From NCBI GenBank assembly GCA_038503065.1, contig JBCAMK010000016.1:620001-684000 (forward strand): 64,000 nt of DNA, written 5' to 3'. The notes beneath the pieces are model-generated. The model did not search any database. It was not told the DNA's origin and saw only the letters and a program-made list of their open reading frames with translations. Position numbers and translations under genes: made by a program. Origin of the DNA: Paragyromitra xinjiangensis. Taxonomy: Eukaryota > Ascomycota > Pezizomycetes > Pezizales > Discinaceae. This document shows positions 21,933-32,800 of this stretch, piece by piece. Positions within the stretch are counted from its first letter, which is position 1. Every line of letters begins with the position of its first letter.

Positions 21933-24900
21933 GTCATTTGTGGAGGATTGCGAAATGGATGTTAATGTTTCTTTTGTTATTTTACAAGAATTATGGATGG
22001 ATAGTGCTGGAAAATTTCCTTTTTTGTTAAATTTTGATTATTTTTCTCCTTCTTTGTTTCCACAATGTGCAATTTTAGCCAGGAAAGGCGTGTCTTTCCT
22101 TCCTAAAGTTATTTTTACTTTACAAGATTATGCTATTGGAATTAGGTTCAGTATGGGAGGAAACTTTTTCAATCTTGTTTCTTTTTATTCTCCTGGACGA
22201 CCTTTAGAATTAGCCAACAACCTCAACCATTTACCCACCGACAAGAACACCCTCCTACTTGGTGACTTTAATTGTCACTCCCCCCTTTGGTACAGAAAGC
22301 TGACCTCGGATTATTTGGAAAACATCAAGAACAACATCCGCTCAGCCAACAAAATCACCGACTACATTGAAGAACTAGGACTCACATTACTCAATCCTCC
22401 TGCCACCTTCACTCACTTCCCCAAAAATCACACTCGACCCACCATTATCGATCTCTCCTTTGCGAAAGGAAGATGGCTGGAACATTTCCAGACATGGTCC
22501 ATCCTTCCAGACGGATACGCATCAGATCATGGAGCAATCACCCTTAGTTTTAACTTTCAAACCCCCGCCGCAGTTCCCATCAGAGACTGGAAAAGAACCA
22601 ATTGGTCAGTCATTCACGAAATCTTCAGTCAGGTACCATCGTTGGAATGGGACACAGAAGAAAACACAACGCTCAGCGCATCGTATGTCATCTCTCTGGT
22701 CCACAATGCTATGGACGCCGCCACCCCCTGGAGGTTCCCACGTCAAAAATCAAAGCCCTGGTGGTCCCAGGAACTAGGCAAACAAAGGAAGGAACTCAAA
22801 CGCTACGAAAGATATACCAAAAATCACCCGACAACAGACAATCTACACCACCTAAAAACCCTTTCTAGGGCTTGGGTGCGAAATGTCAGGAAAGCCAAGG
22901 CAACTTTCGATGAAAATTTGCTGGAAACCACCCCCAAGGACCTGCTCTGGGAAACAATCTTCCCAAAAGGCAAAGGAAAAGGCATTCCTACCCTTAACGG
23001 AGCCGATCACTTTGAGGGAAAAGCTGCCCATTTACAGGAACAGTTCTTCCCTTCACGAAGAAGAGAACTCCCCCCTTGGATACTACCCTTCTTCCCACAC
23101 CTACCATGGACCTCAAGAACTCCTTCGATGAAGTCAGTGAAGACGAAATTATCAAGGCCTTCCAATCATGCTCCGCTAATAAAGCTACTGGACATGATCT
23201 CATCCGATATCCAATGCTCCTTTCAGCCTTCAATGCCAACCGCTCGTTGTTTACCGACATGTTCACTGGTCTTCTCAAAAACGGTGTTCACCCCAAAGAA
23301 TGGAAACACGCCCTCTGCGTCCCGGTCCCAAAACAAAACAAGCCTGATTATTCTCTACCCAAAGCCTACCAACCAATCAGTTTGCTCTCATGCTTCGATA
23401 AACTCTTTGGTAAAATAGTCGCCAAAAGGCTTGCTAATTATGGCAAGCTCAAAGGGGCCCTCACTGCGAACCAGTTTAGAGCACGAGAAGGAATCAGCTC
23501 AGTGGATGCTCTACTGCGCACTCTCACTCCAGCAAATACCTGGCTTTCAATCAAAAAATCCACTGGACAAAATCCTCTCCGACCGGCACTCTTCACAAGT
23601 GATGTCAGAGGAGCTTTCGATTCGATAATTCATCAGTACACCCCAATTATTATGGAGAGATTAGCCTTCCCCAGCTACATCACAAAGTGGATTTACAATT
23701 TCCTCCAAGACCGAACCATTAGCCTACAGTTCGATCGCAGACCAGGCAATCCCTTTTCCTTCTTCATAGGCACTCCGCAAGGATCACCCATTTCCCCTGT
23801 ATTATATATGATATATGTCCGCACCATGATTCCAAAACCCGATATGAAAACCCCAACTGAGATCGATACCATCTATTTTGATGATGACGCTATGCTCCAA
23901 GGAGCTCAACAAGAGTCATACACAGTTGGACGACTACAACGAAGACTTAGGGATAGATCAGAAAAAGCCTCTATAATTGGCATAGAGTTTGAATATGAGA
24001 AATCCGAACTCCTCGTCATGAAACCATCCTCCTTGCATTTCCAATCCAAAATTAAGTCAGTTCACTTTGGGACGTCAGACATTTCCCCCTCTCCTCTCTT
24101 AAAGTATGTCGGAGTCTACTTGGATAAAAGGTTGTCCTTCCGACCTCATTTAAATCACAAAATCAGCAAATGCGCCAAAATTCTCGGTAAAATACGCAGT
24201 CTCTGGTACAAGTTCAACCATTGATCACTGCATCACACAATAACACAGCTAGTACTTCCAGTTCTCCTTTTCGGATCAGAAGCTTGGTGGAACGGATCAC
24301 CCTATCTCTTGGACGCAATCCATTCAACCTATATGCGCATGGCCAGGACCATTACCCGTTTACCTCCTTGGACCAACACCACCTCCCTTCTTAAAGAAGC
24401 AGGCTTGCCTCCTCTTAATTTGCTCCTGGACTTCTATTCCAGGAAATATGGCTCCAGAATTATCTGTGCTCCTCAAGATCACCCGTGTCGCTCAATACTA
24501 ATCAATCACCCTTCCCTTCCTCCAACAAGACAGCATTGTGGCCTAGGAAGGATCAAACAGTTACTCCTCGATTTCCAGGTTGAAGGAAACAGACGCGATT
24601 ACTTCAATCAGTTGTCACTCTTACAGCAACACCTACTGAAAGAGTGGGCATCCTCGGTCACCCGAACTGATCACCCACTGAAAGTTCAATGGGACCTCCC
24701 CAAATCTACCAAAAATCTCACCCGCTCGCAAGCACACCGAATTGCCGTCATCCGGTGTCAAGTGTCCAATTTGGATCGCTTCCCCAGTCAACCTCCTCCA
24801 ATTTGTGTATGTGGAATGGAATGTTCCTCAAATCACTTGTTTATGATTTGCGGCCGATGGTCGACACTACAACAAAAACTGATTGATAAGATCGAAGGAC

Positions 24901-24995
24901 CTCCCAGTTGGCAAAACTGGTTCTTCTCAGATCGTTTAAATATTTCTTTGCTTCTTGATTTTGCTAAACAAATTGGTTATCGTTTTATGTTTTGA
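21880..24995 (+). pseudogene. LINE ORF2: APE endonuclease and reverse transcriptase, broken
   Basis: ORF2 replicates the element by target-primed reverse transcription. Endonuclease motifs: LQELW, LLLGDFNCHSPLW, TFTHFPKNHTRPTIIDLSF and SDHGAI. RT motifs: AYQPISLLSCFDKLFGKI, GAFDSIIHQ, GTPQGSPISPVLY and the catalytic box YFDDDAML. A C-terminal CCHC-like knuckle (CVCGMECSSNHLFMIC) closes the protein. No TDGS/ADQLA RNase H block lies between RT and the knuckle, unlike the family at 44,794 onward. The frame shifts at about 23,080-23,110, and TGA at 24222-24224 interrupts the rest. I could not identify a start codon; the homologous region begins at about 21,880 inside the end of ORF1. Confidence 0.85.
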
Positions 24996-25121
24996 TGATT
25001 ATGATTTCTTTATTTGTTTCGTTATATTATTTGGTTTTTGATTGTTTGTTTGTTTTGGGACGGGAGCTGGTGCGCGATAAGTATTTAGTTACTTTTATGC
25101 GAAATAAAATTTATTATTATT

Positions 25122-25342
25122 TCTTACTTTACTTCTACCATACTGTCATAGAAATATCATCTCTGTTTCTACCTCAGAAACATCATTGTCGCTGTCGCTG
25201 TCACCCCCAGAATCACTTCAATTCTTACCCTACGTGAGGCCTGTGGAAAACATTGTATTATCATTGTAGCGAAGTCTCTTTCAAGTAGCACTGCTCACCT
25301 TTGGGGATACCAAAGGGCTTGACGAAACCTCGCTCCCTGAGA
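25122..25342 (+). mobile_element. repeat U, copy 1, right part
   Basis: Continuation of U after the LINE cluster. It contains hairpins at 25164-25182 (TGTTTCT/AGAAACA) and 25298-25316 (CCTTTGG/CCAAAGG) that are also present in the other U copies, and ends CTCCCTGAGA. The next five bases, TTACG, are not found at the left end, so no target duplication is visible for this copy. Confidence 0.75.
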
Positions 25343-25564
25343 TTACGTTGCTTCCTCATCCACACCTCTCACCATAAGAACACACGCTCTATGGGCATTG
25401 CGTCGTGGATTTACCAACCCATCCTTCACCTTTTCCCGTGCACAACTGCCCGAAGAACCCCTGAACCAATGCTAGTTGTACCCAACTGGTTGGACCACGA
25501 ATACCTAAGGACCAATGCGACACACTCCACCATCTCCAAAATCACCTAAGGAAACATCTCTACC

Positions 25565-25571
25565 ATGTCGG
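25565..25571 (+). pseudogene. first seven bases of gag of element B
   Basis: ATGTCGG, i.e. start codon, Ser and the first base of codon 3. After element A and the duplicated TCGG the frame resumes exactly (TCG GCT GTA...) at 37544, giving M-S-A-V-P and an open frame through gag. Confidence 0.8.
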
Positions 25572-25956
25572 TGTGGGCGAGTGCGTAGGAGACTCTGCCA
25601 GTTTGACGCAGAGATCTGATATTCGCTGCCTTCGCGCTGTGAAGAAGAGGCTGCGTCGACGCGGACTTCGATGTCCTATAGCGAGGCACATATATGCGGA
25701 TTATTAGGCGTGGAATCGAGCGAATAGGAAGGATATATTCGATACGAATTAGGCAAGGCAAGAGCCCGCTGCAAAGGAATACGATACAAAATAGAGATAG
25801 ATAGTAAGAATGGAGTAGTGAAAATGGATAAGAATCGACAGGCAATGTTGAACAGTAATAGAAATCCTCCGCTGTCAATACCCCTAACCCTTATACACGT
25901 GACCGCGCACGTGACTTATCCATCGCTTCCTTCCACCTCCCACGCGCCCCACCACA
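25572..25956 (-). repeat. 3' LTR of element A
   Basis: 385 bp, starts TGTGGGCGAGTG and ends GCCCCACCACA as read on the plus strand; direct repeat of 37157-37543. It includes a GCGTCGACGC palindrome core at 25653-25662. Confidence 0.93.
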
Positions 25957-25957
25957 A

Positions 25958-25969
25958 TCCTCCCCTCCT
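25958..25969 (-). promoter_or_regulatory. polypurine tract of element A
   Basis: Minus strand AGGAGGGGAGGA directly upstream of the 3' LTR, in the expected position for plus-strand DNA priming. Confidence 0.8.
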
Positions 25970-26123
25970 ACAATGGCCGTCCCCTGGCCATTAACCCCCT
26001 TCCAAAACCGAGGAAACAAAGGGATCATATGCTAATCTATACGTAGGAAACACGAGAAACAGAACGAAACGAGAAACAGACCAAACCAACCAAAGAAACC
26101 TCCCCTCCTAAGACTCCGCTCTC

Positions 26124-29100
26124 CTACCAATTCATTCGCTTCCTCCGTCGCTTCTTCTTCCCTTCCGACGACGAGGAAAGTTTCCGCTTAGCAGGAGACT
26201 GCGTCGACGCAGACTCTGCTAACTCGCGAGTCTCCGGAGGAGGCATATCCTCATTAGCAGCAGGCGGGGCAACGTCAGCAGCAGACGAATCCTTAGCAGC
26301 AACAGCAGCTGCAGCAGCGACATCAACAGGCGGATCCTCCAATTCCTTCCCCGAATCCTCCAATTCGGGCTCTATTTCCTTCTCCACCTCTAATTCCTCC
26401 CTAATAGGAGATACCACTTCCTCTTCCGACTCCACCTCCACTTCCGACTCCTTCCTAATAGGAGAGCCTAATTCCACCTCCGAATCCTCCACCTCCGACT
26501 CCACATCCGAACCAAATCCTGCCAGCGAATAGCCTCCACGCAGCAACGACTCCTTGCCTTCCTTGGTAATTCGCATTGGAGGCTCCCAAGTGCCCGTATC
26601 TCTGGCGTGGAAATAGGAATTCGGGCCGAAATCTCGCCTCTCCGCCCACTCCTGGACCTTATACCCCTCCCACATAGCCTCCATCAACTTCCTCCGCACC
26701 TTTCTCACCAATTTCCACGCCTTCCGCTAATCTGCCCCCAGCAAGATCTCCAACTCCCAACGCACACGAGCAGACTCCCAATCCACCAATCCCAGCAGCG
26801 CATCTCCGATTCCCCACACACCTCGGACCTCTGGCGTACTCGCAAAGCGTGCTTTAGGGCGGCTATGGGCGTTGATTTGCCCAGTAGGATTCCGTGGCAG
26901 CACGGTCAGCGAACGGTGCGCTTCAGCGATATCGGCGCGTGAGCCCATCTCCAGGAATTCCATGGCTTCTTCGTCTCCCTGGATGGCTGTGGGCCAATTA
27001 TTCACCGTTCTCCGCTGCAGAATTGCCTTATCTTTGGCGCCGGCAGTTGCTCCGTGAATTAGGTGCGGCAACGAGATTCGAAGGTCTCCAGGTGCGCAAA
27101 CCACGTTCGTTTCCTTGCCAAATGACGCCTCATCCTCTTGCAAATACGTCTTAGTGGTCTGGAAAGAATTCCCATCCTTGGCATCTCCGCGCGCCTCCAC
27201 ACGAGCCCACCAATCCGTGAGGTGATTCTGGAAGCCCTCAACGACCGCAGTACAGCCTTCCAGAATCTCCTGATCCAGAGAGAGCGAGGTTTGGATGTGA
27301 TTCACTCCTACGCCCGTATCTAACGCCTTCCGAGGATTCAGATCTATATGGCGGAATTGCGTATAATCTCCAGGCAGCGAATACTTAGCGTAGTGAGGAA
27401 AGGCTAACATTCGACAGGCGCGGTCCGACCTCGCAGCCAACACCAAAACGTAATACACGGGATCTTGCCTAATTGCCTGCTGTAATACGGAATGATAGCA
27501 ATTCCGCAGCCAGCCCGTTGAATCACTCCGTTGATGGTGGAGGTATAGGTCGAATTCCTCTGAGATCTTAGCCCAAAGCTCCGTTTCCTCCGTCAACCAC
27601 CTAAACGCCGGAACCACGCAATTGCCTTTCTCCAGAAACGCATCCCAAGCCTCCTGATTGCCAAAGCGCACAAAGATTTCTCCTCTATCAAACTGTGGAA
27701 GTTCCCACGGAATTGGCTTCCACAGCAAAGACCCCAAATCGTCCGCCTCCACTCTAGCCCTCGCTCCTTTCCTAAACCAGCCATAAGTCGCTGCGGCAGC
27801 GTGAAGATTCCCTATTGAATCCCACTGCCTGTGGATGTGCTGCAGGCGCAGCGTCATCTCCGCGCGGTTCAGGCGCTTGACATACAGGCCAACGTACGAT
27901 GCCAGCCGCTGTAAGTGCTCCCAGCACAGATTATCAAGCCCTGCCTCCACGCCATCCAGCAGATATTTCCCTTGCGAGGCAAGCGGTACCACCTCTGCAC
28001 TTCGATATTTGTGCAGATTAGATACCCATGCCTTGGAGAGATATTCTCCACAGCCACACGCTTCGGACTTATGGATTTCCTCCTCTTCCGCCTCTTCTTC
28101 CTCCACTTCCTTCCCTTTCCCTTTCTCTTGTTGGCGCTGCGCTTGCGCCTCCACGGCCCTACCAGCCACCTCATCCTCCTCTACCACAACACCAGGCACC
28201 TCCATACTCCGCGACTGAGGAGTCTGTGTCGACGCAGAGTCCTGCTCTTCTGCCCCACTTTCCTCTTCCTCCACCACCTTCTCCAGCGACTTCCCCTTCC
28301 CTTTCTTAGCAGCCTTCGGCTTAAGCTGCTTCGGCCTAACCTCCACAGGCCACGCCAACACCAAATCCTCATCCCGAACCTCCTCTTTCGTTTCCTTCCC
28401 CTCTCCTGCCTTCGTCAACCACTCCTTGGCATATGCCACATCTTTAGGCATGAATACCAAGGCTTTCTGCTGACCGGAGGTTCGATCCTGCAGGTGCATT
28501 CGATAGCCTGCGTCTAGTGCCTTCCAGGCCTGATCTCTCGACCATCCTTCTCTGGCAATTGCCGCTAATTGACGTAGGAAATGCTCTGAGAATTGGCGCA
28601 AGCGGTACTCCTGTGGATCGAATTCCTCCTCCCATTGGTCGCCCCACTTCTCACAAATCAACTTCCTCGCCCTCTCCTTCCTGCCATCGGTGGCTCTATA
28701 ACGTTCCTGCGCCGGTGCAATTACGTTATCATAATCCATCATAGCCCTAAACGCCGCTTCTCCACCAAACTGATCCCATAGCCCTTCTTTCTCCACATAA
28801 TCCGCCCAAATCCTCGAGATTCCCTCATCTGAAACCTCCCGCGCTTCTGCAAACACCTCCAGGGCATCCTTAGCAACAGCGGCACGAGATACGGGGTCTT
28901 TATGCGCTGCCATGGCCTTCTCGATTAAACTGCGCAGGCCATGTTTGGCGCGCTGCTGCAGTACGCTTTCTCTCGTGATTTCGATGATTTCGTTGGTGCC
29001 CGTATGGCCTGAGGTTTTCGGCGCTCTGTGTACCATTTTCTTGACCGTACTTGGCGACAGCGACTCTGACTTGCTGCTTCTCATTTTTCTGCCTTCTGGA

Positions 29101-29372
29101 GTGCCGGGGCCAGCTGGCTCATTTATGGGAGTAAACATGGCACGCTGCTGTTTCATGATGACGTAGTAGAACAAAGAAGTGGTGCCCAACTTGAAAGCAC
29201 TGATATATATGCGTCGAGGGCCAGCTTGATAGCGAGGGTCAACTTGATATCGAGGGATCCAACTGGCAGCGAAGGCTTTCGACGAGATCCTTCCATTAGG
29301 CGAGAGATGTAAGGGATTAGTCCTAGGAAGCAGGTTTGCTTCCCCCTCCCCTCCTAATAAAGAAGAGGTCAT
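26124..29372 (-). CDS. accessory protein of element A with 2OG-Fe(II) dioxygenase-like motif
   Basis: One frame of about 1,080 codons from ATG 29372, interrupted by a single TAG at 26727-26729 (after residue 881); the next codons stay in frame to the stop at 26124. Residues 1-120 are Ser/Pro/Lys-rich; 120-340 mostly helical; 350-435 a charged linker of acidic and KGKGK runs; 436-800 a folded-looking domain with FRHIDLN (H675, D677), then GCTAVVEGFQNH, CAPGDLRISLPHLIHG (H770/H773) and LQRR (R787/R788). This spacing resembles the HxD...H...R of 2OG-Fe(II) dioxygenases, the superfamily that includes the TET/JBP nucleic-acid oxidases. The part after TAG is acidic and ends in a lysine/arginine cluster (GKKKRRRKR) suggesting nuclear entry. 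It lies between integrase and 3' LTR, same strand. Dioxygenase assignment is by motif only; substrate unknown. Whether TAG is read through or is a mutation is open. Confidence 0.6.
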
Positions 29373-29831
29373 GGCGTTTCTGATACCTCTGCGTCATAGC
29401 CCTAAGCCCTATTCCGCCGGCGATTCCCGCAGAGCCCCAACCTTAATTCAACTTCGACCACCGCCAAACATAGGAAAATACACTAAATCCGCCAAATACA
29501 GGTACAAAAATAGGAAAAATACAGCTAATAGAAACATAGAACTCCGAAGGAATTAAACAGGAATTGACTGAGGAATATACGAAGGAATAGATGACTAGAT
29601 AATACGAAGGAAATACAGGCAAATAGAGACGAATCAACTGACGAATTGACGAGGAGTATACAAAAGAAACGACGAATAGTAGATAAAGGAATACATGAAG
29701 GAAATATATGAAAGAAACGACAAGCTGACGAGGAATAGACGAAGGAATATAGCAAGAAATGAAGAAACAGCGAATAAGAATCCAAAGAAACGGTACAAAA
29801 GAAACTCGTAAGGGACCCCCCTTTAGTGGTA
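29373..29831. other. purine-rich spacer inside element A
   Basis: 460 bp between the integrase stop and the accessory gene start, low in complexity on the plus strand (GAAGGAA/GACGAA words repeated between about 29,500 and 29,800). It could carry the accessory gene's promoter or splice acceptor; nothing specific was recognised. Confidence 0.4.
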
Positions 29832-32800
29832 TTAAGGCAACTGCACGTAGAAGCCCCAGTCTTTCTTAGGCTTCACACGCTTACCACCAACCACAGAAAC
29901 ATCTTCCTCCATTTCCACATCTTCAGCCTCCTCTGGCATTTCCCGCGTCAACGCGGACACCTCCGCGTCCTCCTCTCCTAACTCTTCAGCGGATTCCTCT
30001 GCGAGATCTTCTGCGATTTCCTCTGCGATTTCTCCTGTGCATTGAAAGAAGCGTTTAACACAGTCTGGAGGCGTAGTACCGCCTAAAAGTGTGCCATCGA
30101 GCTCCTCCAAAACCACGGTGCCTAAAGGAGATATTTCCCGGATTCGAAAGGGTCCACGCCACCTATTCGCCAGTTTATCACTCCATTGCTTTTCCAGCTT
30201 CGTATTATGGAGAAGTACGAGATCACCAACGCTTAAGGTCTGCGAATTAGGCCGTTTTCTCCTATGGGAGTCGAAATACCGCTTATTCTCCGACCTGCTT
30301 TCTTTTAGGCGAATCGCTGCTTCCTCAATATCCTCATCTCGCATCTCCAATTGCCTGGCCCGAGCTGCCAATAAATCCGCCCTAGAGTGGATATCCTGCC
30401 ACTCAATACTGCCCCATGAACTCAAGGTTATTTCCACTGGAAGCACACACTGCCAACCAAAAACGAGCTCAAAAGGCGCCTTCCCTGTGGATCTTCTGAC
30501 CGTAATTCGATCAGCCCAAAGGATGGAGTGGAGATGATTAGGTTTCACGGATGAAATGAAGTCGGAGGATTAGGATGGGCATGTGATTGTGGTGTGGTTG
30601 CAACCGAGGCAGTGTATGTTTTCTTTCTCTTTCTTCGGGCTTCGGTTGCATTCAATAGACGGAGTGTGGTATGACTTAGTCATGGAATGGAAAGTGGGGT
30701 ATATAAGCGATGGATTTCCGTTGTTCTGTTCTTTTTCTCTTTTCTCTTGTTAAGCAACGTCTCTTACTTTACTTCTACTGTACTAAAAAGAACATCTCTG
30801 TTTCCACCTCGGAAACATTGCCGTCGCTGTCGCTGTCGCTGTTGCACCCTAGAATCACTTCGATTCTTACACCCCGTGAGGCCTGTGGAAAACACTGTAC
30901 TATCATCGTAGCGAAGTCCCCTTCAAGTAGCACTGCTCACCTTCGGGGATACCGAAGGGCTTGATAAGATCTCGCTCCTTGAGATTAGGCCAATCCTTCG
31001 GCTGTTTGGAGATCTTCTGCAAAGCATCCACTATTTGCTGATGCCCACGCTCGACCAGTCCATTTGCCTGCGGATGATATGCAGAAACGACCTTTCTATT
31101 GATATTATACCGATTGCACAGGCGCTCCGTAAATGCCTTATTCTCTGGCCCTCCATCCACCACAATCTTCCTAGGGCATCCGAATCGTGAAATCACCTCC
31201 TGGAATAGGAAATCTGCCACCTTCTCCGAGCTCCCTCTAGTCAAAGCATGTCCTTCCGCCCATCCTGAGAAATCATCTCTAGCGAGGACTAGATACCGAT
31301 TTCGATCACTTCCAGCAGGCATATGCACGATATCTACACAGACCTTCTCGAATAGCGAAGTGCCAAATGTAGGGTGTAATTCGTCGGGATATCTGGCAGA
31401 GGCTCGAAGTTGGCATTGCTCGCAGGTTCGAACGAATTCCTCCACATCTTTGGCTAATCCACGCCACCAAAAGCGCTGAGATATCTTCTTAAACGTGCCT
31501 TCTCTGCCTCTATGCCCTGATTCGTCGTGGAGACCCTTCAGGATTTGCTGCTTTTCTGGTCCATGGCATATCACTCGCTTTGGCGGCTGATTCTCACGAC
31601 CTCTCCGGAATAGGTGCCCGTCTCGAATTAGGAATTTAGTTGCTTCTCGTCTAAACGCCTTTCGCTGCTTTTCCGAGAGATCTTCCGGCATAGATAGAGA
31701 CTCCAGGAATTCGCCAATCTGCTGCCAACGGCCACTATACTCTCCTTTGGCTAAGCATACAAAGGGGTTAATAGGACCTCGCGTCGACGCGGACTCTCCC
31801 GCGGTTACCCGGCTGGCAAATAGTTGATCATCGAGGAACTCCTCTAATTCCTCCACATCTTCCGCCTCTGCTTCCGCCACATCCTCTTCAGTCCCCTTAC
31901 GCCTCGATAATCCATCTGCTGCAGTATGCTGCTTTCCTGGAACGTGGACGACGTCAAAATCGAAGAGGCGAATCCACGCAATCCAACGAGTGACCATTGC
32001 ACCTGGAAGATCATTGGCAGGAAGATTCAGTTGGTGAACCAGCGTACGAGCGTCGATTTCCACACGGAATCTAACTCCATAGAGCCAAAAGCGCATCTTC
32101 TTCAGGGCTTTAAGCAGCCCTTTGCACTCCTTCTTCCCCGCATCATACTGCCTCTCCGCAGGCGCCCACAACCCGCTCTCATACCTGCAAGGATGTCTTA
32201 TATCTCCCTGTAGTTGCATCAACACTGCGCCCCAGCCTTCTCCTCCGGCATCCACTCCCAAAATCAGCAATCCCGCCAGTGGTCCGTACTGTGGCGTAGC
32301 CAGCGCTGGTGCAGTAGTAAGAGCCTTTTTGATCATTTCCATTGCTTCCTCCTGTTCTTCCGCCCATACGAAAACCACACCTTTTCGCTGCAGGAAGAAT
32401 AGTGGCGCTGCGATAATTGCAAATCCTTTGATCCAAATCCTATAATAGGTGGCAACTCCTAGAAAGGCTCGGACTTCCGTTACTGAGTCGCAGGCAGGCC
32501 AAAGTACGATCTTTTCCACCTTCTTTGCATCAGGAAACCGCCCTTCTTCCGTACAGACGAATCCCACAATTTTAATTCCAGGCTTGCACCAGGACGACTT
32601 AATTCCCGCCACTGTGGCACCTGCTCTCTCGTAGTCTGCTAGGACTCAGTCCAAATTGACGATATGCTCTTGTACGAATCTCCGAATTCCAGGGCTTATT
32701 TCCTCGTCATCATAGCTCGAGGTTGGTCCTTTTACACCTACGTCGTCGAGAAAGACTCTGCAGCGCTCTGGAATATTATCATGCTGCGCTTTGGAATTGA

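Larger units (their letters stand above)
20014..25121 (+). mobile_element. full-length LINE without RNase H (unit d)
   Basis: 5.1-kb non-LTR retrotransposon: 5'UTR (20014-20246, with a hairpin at 20177-20194), ORF1, ORF2 (APE endonuclease and reverse transcriptase), a short 3'UTR, a 3' stem-loop (25079-25094) and an A/T-rich tail ending about 25121. It directly follows unit c. Together with units a-c it interrupts U copy 1. Degenerate: one nonsense codon in ORF1, one frameshift and one nonsense codon in ORF2. Confidence 0.85.

Noticed and set aside
27835..28784. Plus-strand open frames over the accessory gene
   Set aside because: Shadow frames opposite the acidic and lysine-rich linker of the accessory protein.
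30543..30984. Repeat U as an ordinary solo LTR
   Set aside because: 5-bp duplications fit, but the ends are TTTCA...TGAGA, not TG...CA, and no internal region flanked by two U copies is seen; left as unclassified.
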